Source of the DNA: an uncultured Desulfovibrio sp.
GTDB taxonomy: Bacteria > Desulfobacterota > Desulfovibrionia > Desulfovibrionales > Desulfovibrionaceae
Length of the DNA stretch: 64,000 nt
Direction of reading: 5' to 3'
Assembly: GCA_913063155.1 (NCBI GenBank)
Contig: CAJXYU010000002.1
Span: 186,001-250,000 of the forward strand
This document shows, piece by piece, positions 8,751 through 18,065 of this stretch. The notes under the pieces were generated by a model. That model saw only the letters and a program-made list of their open reading frames with translations. It did not search any database and was not told the origin of the DNA. How positions within the stretch are numbered: the first letter of the stretch is position 1; every line of letters starts with the position of its first letter. A program made the position numbers and the translations under genes.

Positions 8751-9298
8751 GCCAGTTCCACAAGCCGTTTCCGCAGTTCCCACTGTTCGACCAGTCTTGC
8801 CGTGGCCGGGGGCACCATGGTGTCGATGGGGCTGCCTTCCAGAATACGGTCACGCACCTCCTTGGCGCTGAGCCCCTTCAAGTGGGGCTTGCGTTCCCAG
8901 AGTACGTGGGTTTTCAGTCCCATCATTTCAAATTGCTGCCTTTTTCTGCGTCCCCAGTCGTCGTAGATGGTCAGGAAAAATACGGCCTCCAGGGGAACGT
9001 AATGGATGTAGAGTTCGGGCACGTTGATGGGCAGAGGTACTACTGAGAATTCCCCGAGGCCCAGTCCTGCCTCGGCCAGCACCGTGCGCATCATGGTGTG
9101 GCGTTCGAAATAGGTCAGGGGATTGTTTATGGGGACGGAACGTTCCGAATCCGTTGCGTCCTCGCGGGTTAGTGAAGGGTCCGGGTTGGTGATGCCCACC
9201 ACCAGGTGGCGGCAAAGTTTTTTCCCTGCCTCGAGATATCTGAGATGATCGTTGTGCAGGACCTGGAACCGTCCATGAATGACGCCCACTTCATACAT
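8747..9298 (-). CDS. nadM: NadM-like nicotinamide-nucleotide adenylyltransferase
   Basis: A 183-residue nucleotidyltransferase of the cytidylyltransferase-like superfamily. The N-terminal loop GRFQVLHNDHLRYLEAG (residues 9-25) is the HxxH-type nucleotide-binding motif, and a C-terminal LSAKEVRDRI segment matches the ISxTxxR motif. Size and pattern fit archaeal-type NadM, which adenylates NMN to NAD+ and is used in NAD salvage. It starts one base inside the stop of the upstream phosphoglycerate-mutase-like gene (TAATG), so the two are translationally coupled. NMN versus nicotinate mononucleotide as substrate cannot be settled by eye. Confidence 0.7.
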   Translation of the reverse strand: MYEVGVIHGRFQVLHNDHLRYLEAGKKLCRHLVVGITNPDPSLTREDATDSERSVPINNPLTYFERHTMMRTVLAEAGLGLGEFSVVPLPINVPELYIHYVPLEAVFFLTIYDDWGRRKRQQFEMMGLKTHVLWERKPHLKGLSAKEVRDRILEGSPIDTMVPPATARLVEQWELRKRLVELA

Positions 9299-10620
9299 TA
9301 GTCGTACTCCTTGGGCAGGGTGAAAGGGGTGAAGTCGCCGGGCCAGAAAACCTGCTCACTGGGACCGTCCCGGATACCGGCCAGCCGGATGCGGTTCGTG
9401 AAGTTGAGGACCAGATTCATGAATTCGGTTCCGCGGACGCAATCCAGGCAGCCTGCCGCAGCGGAGATTTCGTCGAATGTTGTGACCGTGTCCCGCCGCA
9501 CGCCGTCTCCCACGAACAGGAGCGGAACGGGGTCGCCCGAGTGGATGAGGTTGCCGCAACTTGGAGTGGAGTGGTCTGCAGTGACCGCCACCAGGACGTC
9601 GGGATCGTTCAGCAAGGGGCGGATGGATTTTCCGATACCTTTGTCCAAAGATTCGATGATTGCTTTTTTGGTGTCGGGGTTTTTGGTGTGCGCAGCCTGG
9701 TCCGGGGTCTTGGTGTGGACGTGGATGAAATCGTGGTCGGCCAACAGGGTGTGGGCCATGGTGATGCGCGAGGAAATGTCCTGTGCCGGGTCGGCGCTGT
9801 CCTCGGTCTGAACGAAAGCGAGCCCAAAGTAACGAGCCATGCCTTTGTACACGGCTCCGCTGGCGATGGATGCGCCGCGCATTCCCAGTTTGTGGCGGAA
9901 GGGCGCTACCTCCTTGAGCCGTCCTGCCCGTTGGGTGACCATCATGTTCATGGGAGACAGTCCCTTGTTCCGTCTTTCCCTGTTGACGTTCAGGCTTCCC
10001 AGTGAGCGCCAGACGTGCACGAGATATTGCTTGAGCGCCGTGGCGGCCCGGATGCTTTTCGGGTCGTCCCTGTGAGACTCCAGCGGCACGATTTCGGAAA
10101 TGAATCGACCGTCAGCCATGGGATTGGAGTCCGTGAAAAACGGAGCCACCTTGCCTTTGATGATCAGGACGCCGAATGTCCCTTTGACGGGGTGATAGGT
10201 TATGTGCACGTTGTCAATCCGGAAGCTGCGCACGGCTTCGTTGGCCGCCGTGACGTCGTCGTCCGGGTCTTTGATTTTGTCGCTGGCGACCCGCAGTCGA
10301 CCGTTCTCGTTTTCGGCGTGGATGAAATGGCCGAGCACGGCCACGTCGTCCGGAGAGAAGTCGATGTCTGCGCCGAGCGCTTCCAGCGGCCCGCGTCCGG
10401 GAAAGTCTTCGCGTTCGTATCCGAACAGGGAGAAGTGGGCCTGTTCGCTGGGCAGGGCCTCGCCGAGCCGTGAGGCGTGGAACAGGCCGTTGGAGCCCCT
10501 GGTCGCCAGAAGGTCCAGTGTGGGTGTAGAGGCGACCTGAAGGGGTGTTTTGTGGCCGAGGCGGGCAAAGGCGCGATCGCCCAAACCGTCGAGCAGGATG
10601 AGGACGCATTTGGAAGGCAT
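9298..10620 (-). CDS. apgM: alkaline-phosphatase superfamily protein, ApgM-like 2,3-bisphosphoglycerate-independent phosphoglycerate mutase
   Basis: A 440-residue metal-dependent enzyme of the alkaline phosphatase superfamily, closest in pattern to archaeal-type cofactor-independent phosphoglycerate mutase. The N-terminal metal-binding segment is VLILLDGLGDRAF (residues 5-17). PSEQAHFSLFGY near residue 60 holds the nucleophile region, and VAVTADHSTPSCGN with an HSGD further on supplies C-terminal metal ligands. It would interconvert 3- and 2-phosphoglycerate, although related proteins act as phosphatases on other phosphoesters. A frame open for another 214 codons upstream has no ribosome binding site and reads antisense through the PHP gene. 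ATG 10620 follows AAAGGA, so I chose it. Coupled to the NadM-like gene by TAATG. Confidence 0.8.
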   Translation of the reverse strand: MPSKCVLILLDGLGDRAFARLGHKTPLQVASTPTLDLLATRGSNGLFHASRLGEALPSEQAHFSLFGYEREDFPGRGPLEALGADIDFSPDDVAVLGHFIHAENENGRLRVASDKIKDPDDDVTAANEAVRSFRIDNVHITYHPVKGTFGVLIIKGKVAPFFTDSNPMADGRFISEIVPLESHRDDPKSIRAATALKQYLVHVWRSLGSLNVNRERRNKGLSPMNMMVTQRAGRLKEVAPFRHKLGMRGASIASGAVYKGMARYFGLAFVQTEDSADPAQDISSRITMAHTLLADHDFIHVHTKTPDQAAHTKNPDTKKAIIESLDKGIGKSIRPLLNDPDVLVAVTADHSTPSCGNLIHSGDPVPLLFVGDGVRRDTVTTFDEISAAAGCLDCVRGTEFMNLVLNFTNRIRLAGIRDGPSEQVFWPGDFTPFTLPKEYD

Positions 10621-10717
10621 TGGTTTTCCTTTGTTATCGATCCTGTCGATGAATACTGTCATGAAGTATCGCTTATATATATTTGCGGCGCAAGAGGGGG
10701 GAGGATAGAAAATATCT

Positions 10718-11338
10718 ATGCTTATCGACGTCCACGTGCATACGTCCATATCGCCCTGCAGCGTGCTTGATATGGATACCATTCTCGAAGTTTCACGCCA
10801 GAGGGGGATGGACGGCGTGTGTCTTACGGACCACGACACCATGGATGCGGCCGGGGTCGTGCGCGAAGGCGTGCAGGACGACGGTTTCGTGGTTCTCGTG
10901 GGCATGGAGTACACCACCCCCCAGGGCGATTTTCTTATTTTCGGTCCCTTCGAGGACATTGAGCGGGGCATGGACGCCCGCGACATGCTGCCCTTCGTGC
11001 GCGAGGCGGACGGCGTGGCCATTGGAGCGCACCCGTATCGAGGCTGGCGACCGGCGCAACAGGCCTTGTTCAAGCAGGGATTGTGTTCCGTGATCGAAGG
11101 CGTCAACGGCCGCAACACCGTGTCCGAAAACCTGAGTGCGCAAGTGTTGGCCCAAAAGCACGGTCTGCCCATGTCCGGCGGCTCCGATGCGCACAGAACA
11201 GATGAACTGTCCAAGTTTCCCACCCGGTTCATGGATCGCATCGAATCCCGCGAGGACCTCATTCGCGCCCTGCGTCTCGGTCGTTGCGAGCCTGCCTGGC
11301 TGAATCAACCGGTCAGGAAGACGTCGACGACAGGCTGA
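10718..11338 (+). CDS. PHP-domain metal-dependent phosphoesterase
   Basis: A 206-residue protein of the PHP (polymerase and histidinol phosphatase) family. The N-terminal motif DVHVHTSISPCS (residues 4-15), then TDHDTMDAAG near 38-47, GAHPYRG near 106 and the C-terminal GGSDAHRTDEL around 162-172 provide the expected histidine and aspartate ligands for a trinuclear metal site. These enzymes hydrolyse small phosphoesters; members of this length are mostly uncharacterised, so the substrate is open. It is divergent from the phosphoglycerate-mutase-like gene, with 97 bases between them. Confidence 0.85.
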   Translation: MLIDVHVHTSISPCSVLDMDTILEVSRQRGMDGVCLTDHDTMDAAGVVREGVQDDGFVVLVGMEYTTPQGDFLIFGPFEDIERGMDARDMLPFVREADGVAIGAHPYRGWRPAQQALFKQGLCSVIEGVNGRNTVSENLSAQVLAQKHGLPMSGGSDAHRTDELSKFPTRFMDRIESREDLIRALRLGRCEPAWLNQPVRKTSTTG

Positions 11339-11526
11339 CCTTTCCTTTCCCCCGATTTCATTTTCCATGGTGCCTTTCCCATGCTTTTTGTGTGTGGAAA
11401 AATGTGCTCCGTCTGTGGAAAACTTTTCGGAAAATACTTCCCCTCGGCTTGACTTGGCGAATATGCTCATTAAGTTAGGATACTGGATTGAGCCCGCATT
11501 TTCGCCCAAAGGAGATTCAAACGCAT

Positions 11527-12498
11527 ATGAGCGTTCAGTACAAAGACTATTACAAGATACTCGGTGTTTCACGTAGCGCCGGCCAGGACGAGATTTCCAA
11601 GGCCTTCAAGAAGCTTGCCCGGAAATATCATCCTGACCTGAATCCCAACGACAAGGCCGCCGAGGATAAATTCAAAGAGATCAACGAAGCTTACGAGGCC
11701 CTCAAGGACCCGGAAAAGCGGAAGATGTATGACCAGTTCGGTTCCGATTACCAACATGGGCAGAATTTCCAGCCGCCGCCGGGCTTTGAGAACATCCGTT
11801 TCGATTTCGGCGGTGGCGGCGGTTTCCCGGGAGGAGAAGCCAGTGGCTTTAGCGACTTTTTCGAGACCATTTTCGGTGGAGGCGGAGCCGGCGGCGCATC
11901 GTTCCGCGGTGGTTTTCCGGGCGGCGGCGCGGGCTATCAGCAGCGTCCCAGGCGCGGCTCCGATTCCGAAGCCCTGTACGAGCTGACCCTTGAGGAGGCC
12001 TTCCAGGGCGGCAACAAATCCATCACACTGACCGAGCATGTTCCCGGCCAGGGACCCAGAACCAGGACGCTGGAAGTACGGGTGCCCGCAGGCATCAAGG
12101 ACGGACAGCGAATTCGCTTGGCTGGGCAGGGCAATCCCGGTTCCGCGGGCGGTCCTCGCGGCGACCTGTATCTCAAGATCAGGCTCATGAAACACCCGAG
12201 GTTCAACGTCAAGGATACGGATGTTGTTTTCGACCTGCCCCTGACACCGTGGGAGGCCGCGCTGGGCACCAAGGTGCGCGTTCCCACCCTGGACGGTCAG
12301 GTGGAGATGACTATTCCGCCGGGCATGGGCTCGGGCAAGAAGCTGCGCATCAAGGGCAAGGGGCTCGGCACCGGCGCGAAGCGTGGCGACCAGTTTGTGC
12401 GCGTCATGGTCCAGGTACCCACCAAGCTCAGTGATGATGAAAGGACATTGATGGAAGAGCTGGCTGCGAAATCCACCTTCAAGCCGAGGAACTTCTAG
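11527..12498 (+). CDS. cbpA: CbpA-type DnaJ co-chaperone (type II Hsp40)
   Basis: A 323-residue J-protein. The J-domain occupies residues 5-70 with the DnaK-stimulating HPD motif in KYHPDLNP. A Gly/Phe-rich linker ([10 protein letters not shown] and repeats) runs to about 145, and the two C-terminal substrate-binding beta-barrel domains follow. The CxxCxGxG zinc domain of DnaJ is absent, which makes it CbpA-like. I placed the start at 11527 ([14 protein letters not shown]) after AAAGGAG, rather than 13 codons upstream. The next gene encodes a CbpM-like modulator, then ClpB, forming a disaggregation operon. A TTGACT box about 75 bases upstream may be its promoter; no convincing heat-shock sigma element was seen. 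Confidence 0.9.
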   Translation: MSVQYKDYYKILGVSRSAGQDEISKAFKKLARKYHPDLNPNDKAAEDKFKEINEAYEALKDPEKRKMYDQFGSDYQHGQNFQPPPGFENIRFDFGGGGGFPGGEASGFSDFFETIFGGGGAGGASFRGGFPGGGAGYQQRPRRGSDSEALYELTLEEAFQGGNKSITLTEHVPGQGPRTRTLEVRVPAGIKDGQRIRLAGQGNPGSAGGPRGDLYLKIRLMKHPRFNVKDTDVVFDLPLTPWEAALGTKVRVPTLDGQVEMTIPPGMGSGKKLRIKGKGLGTGAKRGDQFVRVMVQVPTKLSDDERTLMEELAAKSTFKPRNF

Positions 12499-12506
12499 GG
12501 GGCCGT

Positions 12507-12842
12507 ATGAGCACGAGAAAACTCAAGGAAATGCTCTTGAAACTGCCTGGGTTGGACCTGCCGGAACGCTCCGAGCATGTGGCTTGGGCGCAGCTTGTGG
12601 AGGTCACGGGCATCACGCCGGACATCATGGCTGAACTGGCCGGATTGGGCTGGCTGGACCCCATCAAGACCAAGACGGACAACTACCTGTTCACCGTGCG
12701 AGACGTGTACCGCATACAAAAGCTCATGCGTCTGTCCAATGACCTGGAGGTCAATATCACTGGCGCGAGCATTATCGTTGACCTCATGGCCCGCATCGAG
12801 GAGTTGGAACTGGAAGTGGATAAGTTGCAGCGCCTTTGCTGA
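12507..12842 (+). CDS. cbpM: CbpM-like chaperone modulator (MerR-like helix-turn-helix)
   Basis: A 111-residue protein eight bases downstream of cbpA. The residue pattern (a domain binding the J-domain, with YLFTVRDVYRIQKLMRL in the middle and a C-terminal coiled coil from about residue 85, RIEELELEVDKLQRL) matches the CbpM/MerR-like modulator family. In E. coli, CbpM binds the J-domain of CbpA and blocks its action on DnaK. The order cbpA-cbpM supports the same role here. Confidence 0.8.
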   Translation: MSTRKLKEMLLKLPGLDLPERSEHVAWAQLVEVTGITPDIMAELAGLGWLDPIKTKTDNYLFTVRDVYRIQKLMRLSNDLEVNITGASIIVDLMARIEELELEVDKLQRLC

Positions 12843-12889
12843 CCGCCGGCTCCCGTTACTATACCGTGATCAAAGGAGGGAACTGATTT

Positions 12890-15490
12890 ATGGACCCGAA
12901 CAAATTCACGCAGAAAACACATGAAGCCATATCCGAAGCCCAGAACATGGCCATTCGTTCCGGGCATCAGCAGATAGATTGCGAACACCTGCTTTCCGCC
13001 CTGGTTTCCCAGGACGGCGGGCTCGTGCCCCAGGTACTGCAGAAGCTGGGCATAGACGCTAGAGACTACTCCGGGGCCGTTGACGCCGAGATCGGCAAGC
13101 TGCCCAAGGTCTCCGGACCGGGTGCGACGCCGGACCGCATCATGGTCACCCAGCGCATGCAGTCCGTCCTGGTCAAGGCCGAGGACCATGCCAAGCGCAT
13201 GAACGACGAGTTCATCAGCGTGGAACACCTGTTCCTGGCGCTCATGGACGAGCCCCAGTCCACGGGCGTGGGCAAGGTCAACAAGCAGTTCGGCTTGGAT
13301 GTCAACAAGGTGCTCAACGCCCTGACCGAAGTGCGCGGTCATCAGCGCGTGACCTCGGACAACCCCGAGGCCACCTACGATTCGCTCAAAAAATACGGCC
13401 GCGATCTCGTTGAAGAGGCCAAGAACGGCAAGCTTGATCCGGTCATTGGCCGCGACGGCGAAATCCGTCGCGTCATCCGCATCCTTTCCCGCCGCACCAA
13501 GAATAATCCGGTGCTCATCGGCGAGGCGGGCGTGGGCAAGACCGCCATCGTGGAAGGGCTGGCTCAGCGTATCGTCAAACAGGACGTGCCCGAGGGGCTC
13601 AAGGACAAGATGGTCTTCGCATTGGACATGGGTGCGCTCATCGCCGGCGCAAAGTACCGTGGCGAATTCGAGGAACGCCTCAAGGCCGTGCTCAAGGAAG
13701 TGCAGGAATCGGCCGGGCGGATCATCATGTTCATCGACGAGTTGCATACCATAGTGGGCGCGGGAAAGACCGAAGGCGCCATGGATGCGGGCAACCTGCT
13801 CAAGCCCATGCTGGCGCGTGGCGAACTGCATTGCATCGGCGCGACGACCACGGACGAGTACCGCAAGCATATAGAAAAGGACCCGGCCTTGGAGCGCCGC
13901 TTTCAGACGGTGATGGTGGAAGAACCCGGCGTGGAGGACACCATCTCCATCCTGCGCGGCCTGCGCGAACGTTTCGAGGTGCACCACGGCGTACGCATTT
14001 CGGACGGGGCGGTGGTGGAGGCCGCAGTGCTTTCGAATCGCTACATTTCCGACCGCCAGCTGCCGGACAAGGCCATCGACCTCATTGACGAAGCCGCGGC
14101 ACTGATCCGCACCGAGATCGATTCCCAACCCTACGAGTTGGACAAGACCAATCGTCAGGTCATGCAATTGGAGATCGAGCGCGAGGCGCTCAAGCGCGAG
14201 ACCGACAAGGCATCGCACGACCGGCTGGAAAAGCTGGAAAAGGAACTGGCGGATCTCAAGGAGCATCAAGCCAAGCTCATGGCCCAGTGGCAGAACGAGA
14301 AGGGCGGCATCGAGCGCCTTCGCCAGGTCAAGGAGCAGATCGAGTCCGTGCGGTTGGAGATCGAGGAAGCCAAGCGTGTTCATGATTACAACCGGGCAGC
14401 CGAACTGGAGTACGGCAAACTCAATGCGCTCATGAAGGAACTGGAGGAGCGCAACAAGGCCATGGAAGAGGCCGGTGAAGGGCAGCGAATGGTCAGAGAG
14501 GAAGTCGGCCCGGACGACGTGGCTCAGGTTATTGCCCGCTGGACCGGCATTCCGGTCTCCAAGCTGTTGGAAGGCGAGCGCGACAAACTGCTCAAGCTGG
14601 GCGAACAGCTGCATGAGCGGGTCATCGGCCAGGACGACGCGGTTCAGGCTGTGGCCGACGCGGTGCTGCGCGCCCGTGCCGGGCTCAAGAATCCCAGCCG
14701 TCCCATCGGATCGTTCATTTTCCTGGGCCCAACGGGCGTGGGCAAGACCGAGCTCTGCAAGTCCCTGGCTGCCGCCTTGTTTGATTCCGAAGAGAACATG
14801 ATTCGCATCGATATGTCCGAGTACATGGAAAAGCACACCGTGGCCCGTCTTATTGGTGCGCCTCCGGGCTACATCGGCTACGACGAGGGCGGTCAGCTTA
14901 CCGAGGCGGCACGCCGCAAGCCGTACAGCGTCATTTTGTTCGACGAGATCGAGAAAGCGCATCACGACGTGTTCAACGTGTTGCTGCAAATCCTGGACGA
15001 CGGCAGGCTGACCGACAGCCATGGCCGGACCGTGGATTTCAAGAATACAATCATCATCATGACCTCGAACCTCGGCGCGCAATACATGTTGGACGGCATC
15101 GGTGAGGACGGTGAGTTCAAGGAGGGTGTGGAAACGCAGGTCATGGACACTCTGCGGCATCATTTCCGGCCCGAGTTCCTGAACCGTGTGGATGAGACCG
15201 TGCTGTTCCGGCCGCTGCACATGGAGCAGCTCAAGCTCATTGTGGATCTGTTGATCCAAGGCCTGCGCGAGCGGCTGGAAGACCGCAAGATCAGTCTTGA
15301 GCTGACAGAACGAGCCAAGGCGTTCATCGCCCAGTCCGCATACGATCCCAGTTTCGGGGCACGGCCGCTGCACCGCTATCTTCAGGCCCATCTGGAGACG
15401 CCGCTGGCCAAGCGCATCATCGGCGGGGAACTCACGGATGGTGAGAGCGTGACCGTGGATGAAAAGGACGGAGCATTGGCCTTTGAATAG
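12890..15490 (+). CDS. clpB: ClpB protein disaggregase (Hsp100)
   Basis: An 866-residue AAA+ chaperone, full length for ClpB. The N-domain is residues 1-145. The first AAA+ module has Walker A GEAGVGKT near 205 and Walker [11 protein letters not shown] near 280. The coiled-coil middle domain runs from about 405 to 525. The second module has Walker [10 protein letters not shown] near 610 and Walker [13 protein letters not shown] near 680, with the sensor-2 segment [10 protein letters not shown] close to the end. No ClpP-binding tripeptide is evident, as expected for ClpB. It threads aggregated proteins through its pore with DnaK. GGAGG precedes the ATG, 47 bases after cbpM, and a hairpin follows at 15613. 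Confidence 0.97.
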   Translation: MDPNKFTQKTHEAISEAQNMAIRSGHQQIDCEHLLSALVSQDGGLVPQVLQKLGIDARDYSGAVDAEIGKLPKVSGPGATPDRIMVTQRMQSVLVKAEDHAKRMNDEFISVEHLFLALMDEPQSTGVGKVNKQFGLDVNKVLNALTEVRGHQRVTSDNPEATYDSLKKYGRDLVEEAKNGKLDPVIGRDGEIRRVIRILSRRTKNNPVLIGEAGVGKTAIVEGLAQRIVKQDVPEGLKDKMVFALDMGALIAGAKYRGEFEERLKAVLKEVQESAGRIIMFIDELHTIVGAGKTEGAMDAGNLLKPMLARGELHCIGATTTDEYRKHIEKDPALERRFQTVMVEEPGVEDTISILRGLRERFEVHHGVRISDGAVVEAAVLSNRYISDRQLPDKAIDLIDEAAALIRTEIDSQPYELDKTNRQVMQLEIEREALKRETDKASHDRLEKLEKELADLKEHQAKLMAQWQNEKGGIERLRQVKEQIESVRLEIEEAKRVHDYNRAAELEYGKLNALMKELEERNKAMEEAGEGQRMVREEVGPDDVAQVIARWTGIPVSKLLEGERDKLLKLGEQLHERVIGQDDAVQAVADAVLRARAGLKNPSRPIGSFIFLGPTGVGKTELCKSLAAALFDSEENMIRIDMSEYMEKHTVARLIGAPPGYIGYDEGGQLTEAARRKPYSVILFDEIEKAHHDVFNVLLQILDDGRLTDSHGRTVDFKNTIIIMTSNLGAQYMLDGIGEDGEFKEGVETQVMDTLRHHFRPEFLNRVDETVLFRPLHMEQLKLIVDLLIQGLRERLEDRKISLELTERAKAFIAQSAYDPSFGARPLHRYLQAHLETPLAKRIIGGELTDGESVTVDEKDGALAFE

Positions 15491-15491
15491 G

Positions 15492-15537
15492 TTTGTCTCC
15501 GGCGGGCAAAGGGGATGATTCCCTTTGCAAACCCTGG
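15492..15537. repeat. intergenic palindromic repeat, copy 2
   Basis: Contains GCAAAGGG-N7-CCCTTTGC at 15506-15528 preceded by CTCCGGCGG. It resembles the copy at 3071-3110 and shares the CAAAGGG/CCCTTTG core with 3170-3190. It lies directly after clpB. Confidence 0.5.
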
Positions 15538-15612
15538 ATTGTCGGCGGGTCTTTGCCTTTCGCTTTGCTTAAGGACAATCCGTGCTGACGGGGCATTCCA
15601 AGAAAGACAAAT

Positions 15613-15650
15613 AAATCGCCCGGCGGCTGCCAAGCCGCCGGGCGATTTCA
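15613..15650 (+). terminator. intrinsic terminator after clpB
   Basis: A perfect 16-bp stem AAATCGCCCGGCGGCT / AGCCGCCGGGCGATTT with a GCCA loop at 15613-15648. The downstream T-run is short (ATTTCA). Confidence 0.75.
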
Positions 15651-15779
15651 TCAGGGATTTATGGTGGGAGAGGTCTGGAAGGAGTTCCTTTTGCACAAGA
15701 CTCCCTTCGTTTTTTCCCTCACAAAATTGCTTTTAACGAAATCGCTGTGCTACGGGGAGGCAAAACAACGAGGACTGCA

Positions 15780-17024
15780 ATGGAAATTCGTACGAAGATA
15801 CTGGAACTGATTGACGATCCGGACGGACTGGAACGGCTGTATCATGAGCGGAAGCAGGAGTTTGTGGCGATGTATGAAGAAGTGTTGGCCGAGCGCCCTG
15901 GTTCCCTGCTGCTTCAGGCGTGGCGGGCGCGGCTGGAATATGCTCCGGAATCGGCACCGCGTTTGACTACAATGGATCTGTTGTTCATGCTGCTGCTCTG
16001 CTCGGCGGCCGGGACCCTGCTCAAGATTCCCGAATGGATGCCGTCCATCGACGAACTGGAATTCTACCCGCGTTTTTCGGCCATGATACCGTTTTCGGCC
16101 ATGCTCGCCTATACCTTGTACATGAAGGCCTGGCCGCGCAAGGCCGCAGTTTTGACTCTGGGGGTGACCGCATTGGCGGGCGGCTATGCGCTGCTCGTGC
16201 CCTCGTCGTGGGATGATGTCTACGGTCTTGCCTGCGCCGGCATGCCGTTGTTCCTGTGGTGCGTGTACGGTGTGGCCCGCATGGGGGGGAAGTGGCGCGA
16301 GGCCGAGGTCCGTATCGAGTACATACGCTTTTTCGGCGAGCTGATCATTCATGCCGGTCTGCTGTTCATCGGCGGCGGTATTCTGCTGGCCCTGACCGCC
16401 GGGCTTTTCAGCCTGCTCAACCTGCCTACGAGTTGGGTCTTCGAATATGTGGCCCTGTACGGCCTGGCCTCCATCCCGCTGGTAGCCGCCTGGGCCACGG
16501 ACACCTATTCCGCGGCCCAGCGCATCGTGCCGCTCATGGCGCGTATCTTTGCTCCGCTGCTGCTGGTGCTCATCGTGGCCTACATGGGAGCCATGGCCTG
16601 GAACATGGGCGAGCTTTTCGAGAACCGTGATACGTTGCTCGTCTACAACGTGTTGCTTTTGAGTGTTCTTGCCACGGCTGTGTTCACCCTGACGGGACGC
16701 CGCGAACATGGCGAGGGCGGCACGGTTCAATACATCATTTTCTGGATGCTTTCGGCCACGCTGGTGCTGGATATCCTCGGCGTCTGCGCCATTGGATGGC
16801 GCATTTTCGAATATGGCGGTCTCACCGCCAACCGGCTGGCCGTGCTTGGCTCCAACCTGGTGGTGTTCGGCAATCTCGCGGTCATGTGCCTGGGTTATCT
16901 TCGCCACTGGCGCGGCAATGCTTCTCTGGAGGATGTGGAACAGGGCCTGGCGGGGTATCTGCCTGTTTATTTTGCCTGGACCGGATTCATGGTCTTCGTA
17001 TTGCCTTGGCTTTTCCGGTATTAG
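15780..17024 (+). CDS. unknown multi-pass inner-membrane protein (possibly DUF4153-like)
   Basis: A 414-residue protein with a soluble N-terminal 65 residues rich in charged helices, followed by about eleven hydrophobic segments to the C terminus. Inter-helix loops carry Arg/Lys clusters (KAWPRKAA, GGKWREAEVRIEYIRFFGEL), giving inside-positive orientation cues. The general layout recalls the DUF4153/DUF4173 group, but I see no diagnostic motif and cannot assign a function. The start at 15780 is chosen for GAGG six bases upstream. Flanked by hairpin terminators on both sides, so monocistronic. Confidence 0.6.
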   Translation: MEIRTKILELIDDPDGLERLYHERKQEFVAMYEEVLAERPGSLLLQAWRARLEYAPESAPRLTTMDLLFMLLLCSAAGTLLKIPEWMPSIDELEFYPRFSAMIPFSAMLAYTLYMKAWPRKAAVLTLGVTALAGGYALLVPSSWDDVYGLACAGMPLFLWCVYGVARMGGKWREAEVRIEYIRFFGELIIHAGLLFIGGGILLALTAGLFSLLNLPTSWVFEYVALYGLASIPLVAAWATDTYSAAQRIVPLMARIFAPLLLVLIVAYMGAMAWNMGELFENRDTLLVYNVLLLSVLATAVFTLTGRREHGEGGTVQYIIFWMLSATLVLDILGVCAIGWRIFEYGGLTANRLAVLGSNLVVFGNLAVMCLGYLRHWRGNASLEDVEQGLAGYLPVYFAWTGFMVFVLPWLFRY

Positions 17025-17104
17025 TTCTGGATTGGCAGCACGTTTTTGTTTCGGCCTTACCGGTCGAATTTCGCGCTGACAGGAGTATTTCAAGAGATGC
17101 AAAC

Positions 17105-17140
17105 AGAACGCCCGATGGCTGCTCAGCCATCGGGCGTTCT
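17105..17140. terminator. bidirectional terminator between the membrane protein gene and the N-ATPase operon
   Basis: A 16-bp stem AGAACGCCCGATGGCT / AGCCATCGGGCGTTCT around a GCTC loop. It lies between converging transcripts. T-runs on either side are weak, so its terminating strength is uncertain. Confidence 0.65.
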
Positions 17141-17180
17141 CGCTGAAAAGTTTGGGAGGGGAGAGGGCTGGAGAGGGGAA

Positions 17181-18065
17181 TCATTCCAACATACGTTCGT
17201 CGCTGAGGGCCTCGAAGCCGGAGACGATATCCATGAGTTCTTCGGTGATGCCGGACTGGCGGCGCTGGTTGTAGAGCTCGGTCAGCTCCACGAGCCGTTC
17301 CTCGATGTTTTTTTCGGCTCCCTGCATGGCCGCCAGACGCGCGGAATTCTCGCTGACCATGGACTCGGCCGCCGCCCGGTACAACTTCACGGAAAGATAT
17401 TGCTCCAGCAGCCCGGCCAGGAGCACGTCGTCGGGCAGTGTGGTCATGGGCAGGCATCGGCGGTCGTCGGAACCCTTCTCAAGGGATCGGCGCAATTCCG
17501 GAAGATTGATGGGCAACAACTGGGTCGTCACCACGGCGCCGCTCATGGCGGCACTGGGGCGTGTGTTGACCAGCGTGACGGACGTGACGCCTTTCTCGGT
17601 CCATTGGTGGATGAGCTCCAACAATTCGGCCATGAGCCGGGCCACGTAGCCCACCGACCCCGGCACTTCGAACATACGTTCCACCTCGTGGTTCTCTGCC
17701 TGGAGAATGCCTGCCAGCCGTTCGCCCATGACGGCAAGGCGCTGGGTATTTTGTGCCTTCATAATGGATCGTGCCTGCAGATGTACGTCCTCGTTGAGCT
17801 GGCCGCACATGCCCTGGTCCGTGCCGAAAGCGATGAGTCCGGGCGAATCGCCGCCGCGCTCCCTGACGATTCCGCCCAGATGGGAGTGGGTGCGGAAGAA
17901 CATGGCCAGCCCCTGCTCCACGGTCAGGCTGTATTGGCCCACGGCTTCGCCCGCCCTGGCATACTGGCGCATGTTCACAGCGGCCAGGGTTTTCATGGTC
18001 CGGACCACGGAGTGCAGCTCCCTGGTGGAGTTGATGTTCTGTTTCAGGGCTTCAAGCGTCTGCAT
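17181..18065 (-). CDS. atpG: N-type ATPase gamma subunit
   Basis: A 294-residue central rotor-stalk subunit. The N-terminal helix [32 protein letters not shown] replaces the usual SVKNTxKITKAMKMVAAAK pattern while keeping the long coiled coil. The C-terminal helix ([36 protein letters not shown]) keeps the hallmark ENAxxR..AM..A..N and RQ..IT pattern. It is the last gene of the nine-gene operon and overlaps atpA by 14 bases. ATG 18065 gives the family N terminus; the ATG 14 codons upstream has no such match. Sequence divergence from standard F-type gamma fits the N-ATPase subfamily. Confidence 0.9.
   Translation of the reverse strand: MQTLEALKQNINSTRELHSVVRTMKTLAAVNMRQYARAGEAVGQYSLTVEQGLAMFFRTHSHLGGIVRERGGDSPGLIAFGTDQGMCGQLNEDVHLQARSIMKAQNTQRLAVMGERLAGILQAENHEVERMFEVPGSVGYVARLMAELLELIHQWTEKGVTSVTLVNTRPSAAMSGAVVTTQLLPINLPELRRSLEKGSDDRRCLPMTTLPDDVLLAGLLEQYLSVKLYRAAAESMVSENSARLAAMQGAEKNIEERLVELTELYNQRRQSGITEELMDIVSGFEALSDERMLE

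Noticed and set aside
10621..11262. N-terminal extension of the phosphoglycerate-mutase-like gene by 214 codons
   Set aside because: The extension is antisense to the PHP gene and to its promoter region, while a good ribosome binding site sits before ATG 10620.
11440..11490. Possible heat-shock sigma-factor promoter before cbpA
   Set aside because: CTTGACTTGG resembles part of a sigma-32 -35 box, but no CCCCAT-type -10 element lies at the right distance.
12683..15391. A 902-codon open frame on the minus strand opposite clpB
   Set aside because: It mirrors the codon structure of clpB, has no recognisable domain and is rich in His/Gln/Leu typical of antisense frames in GC-rich genes.
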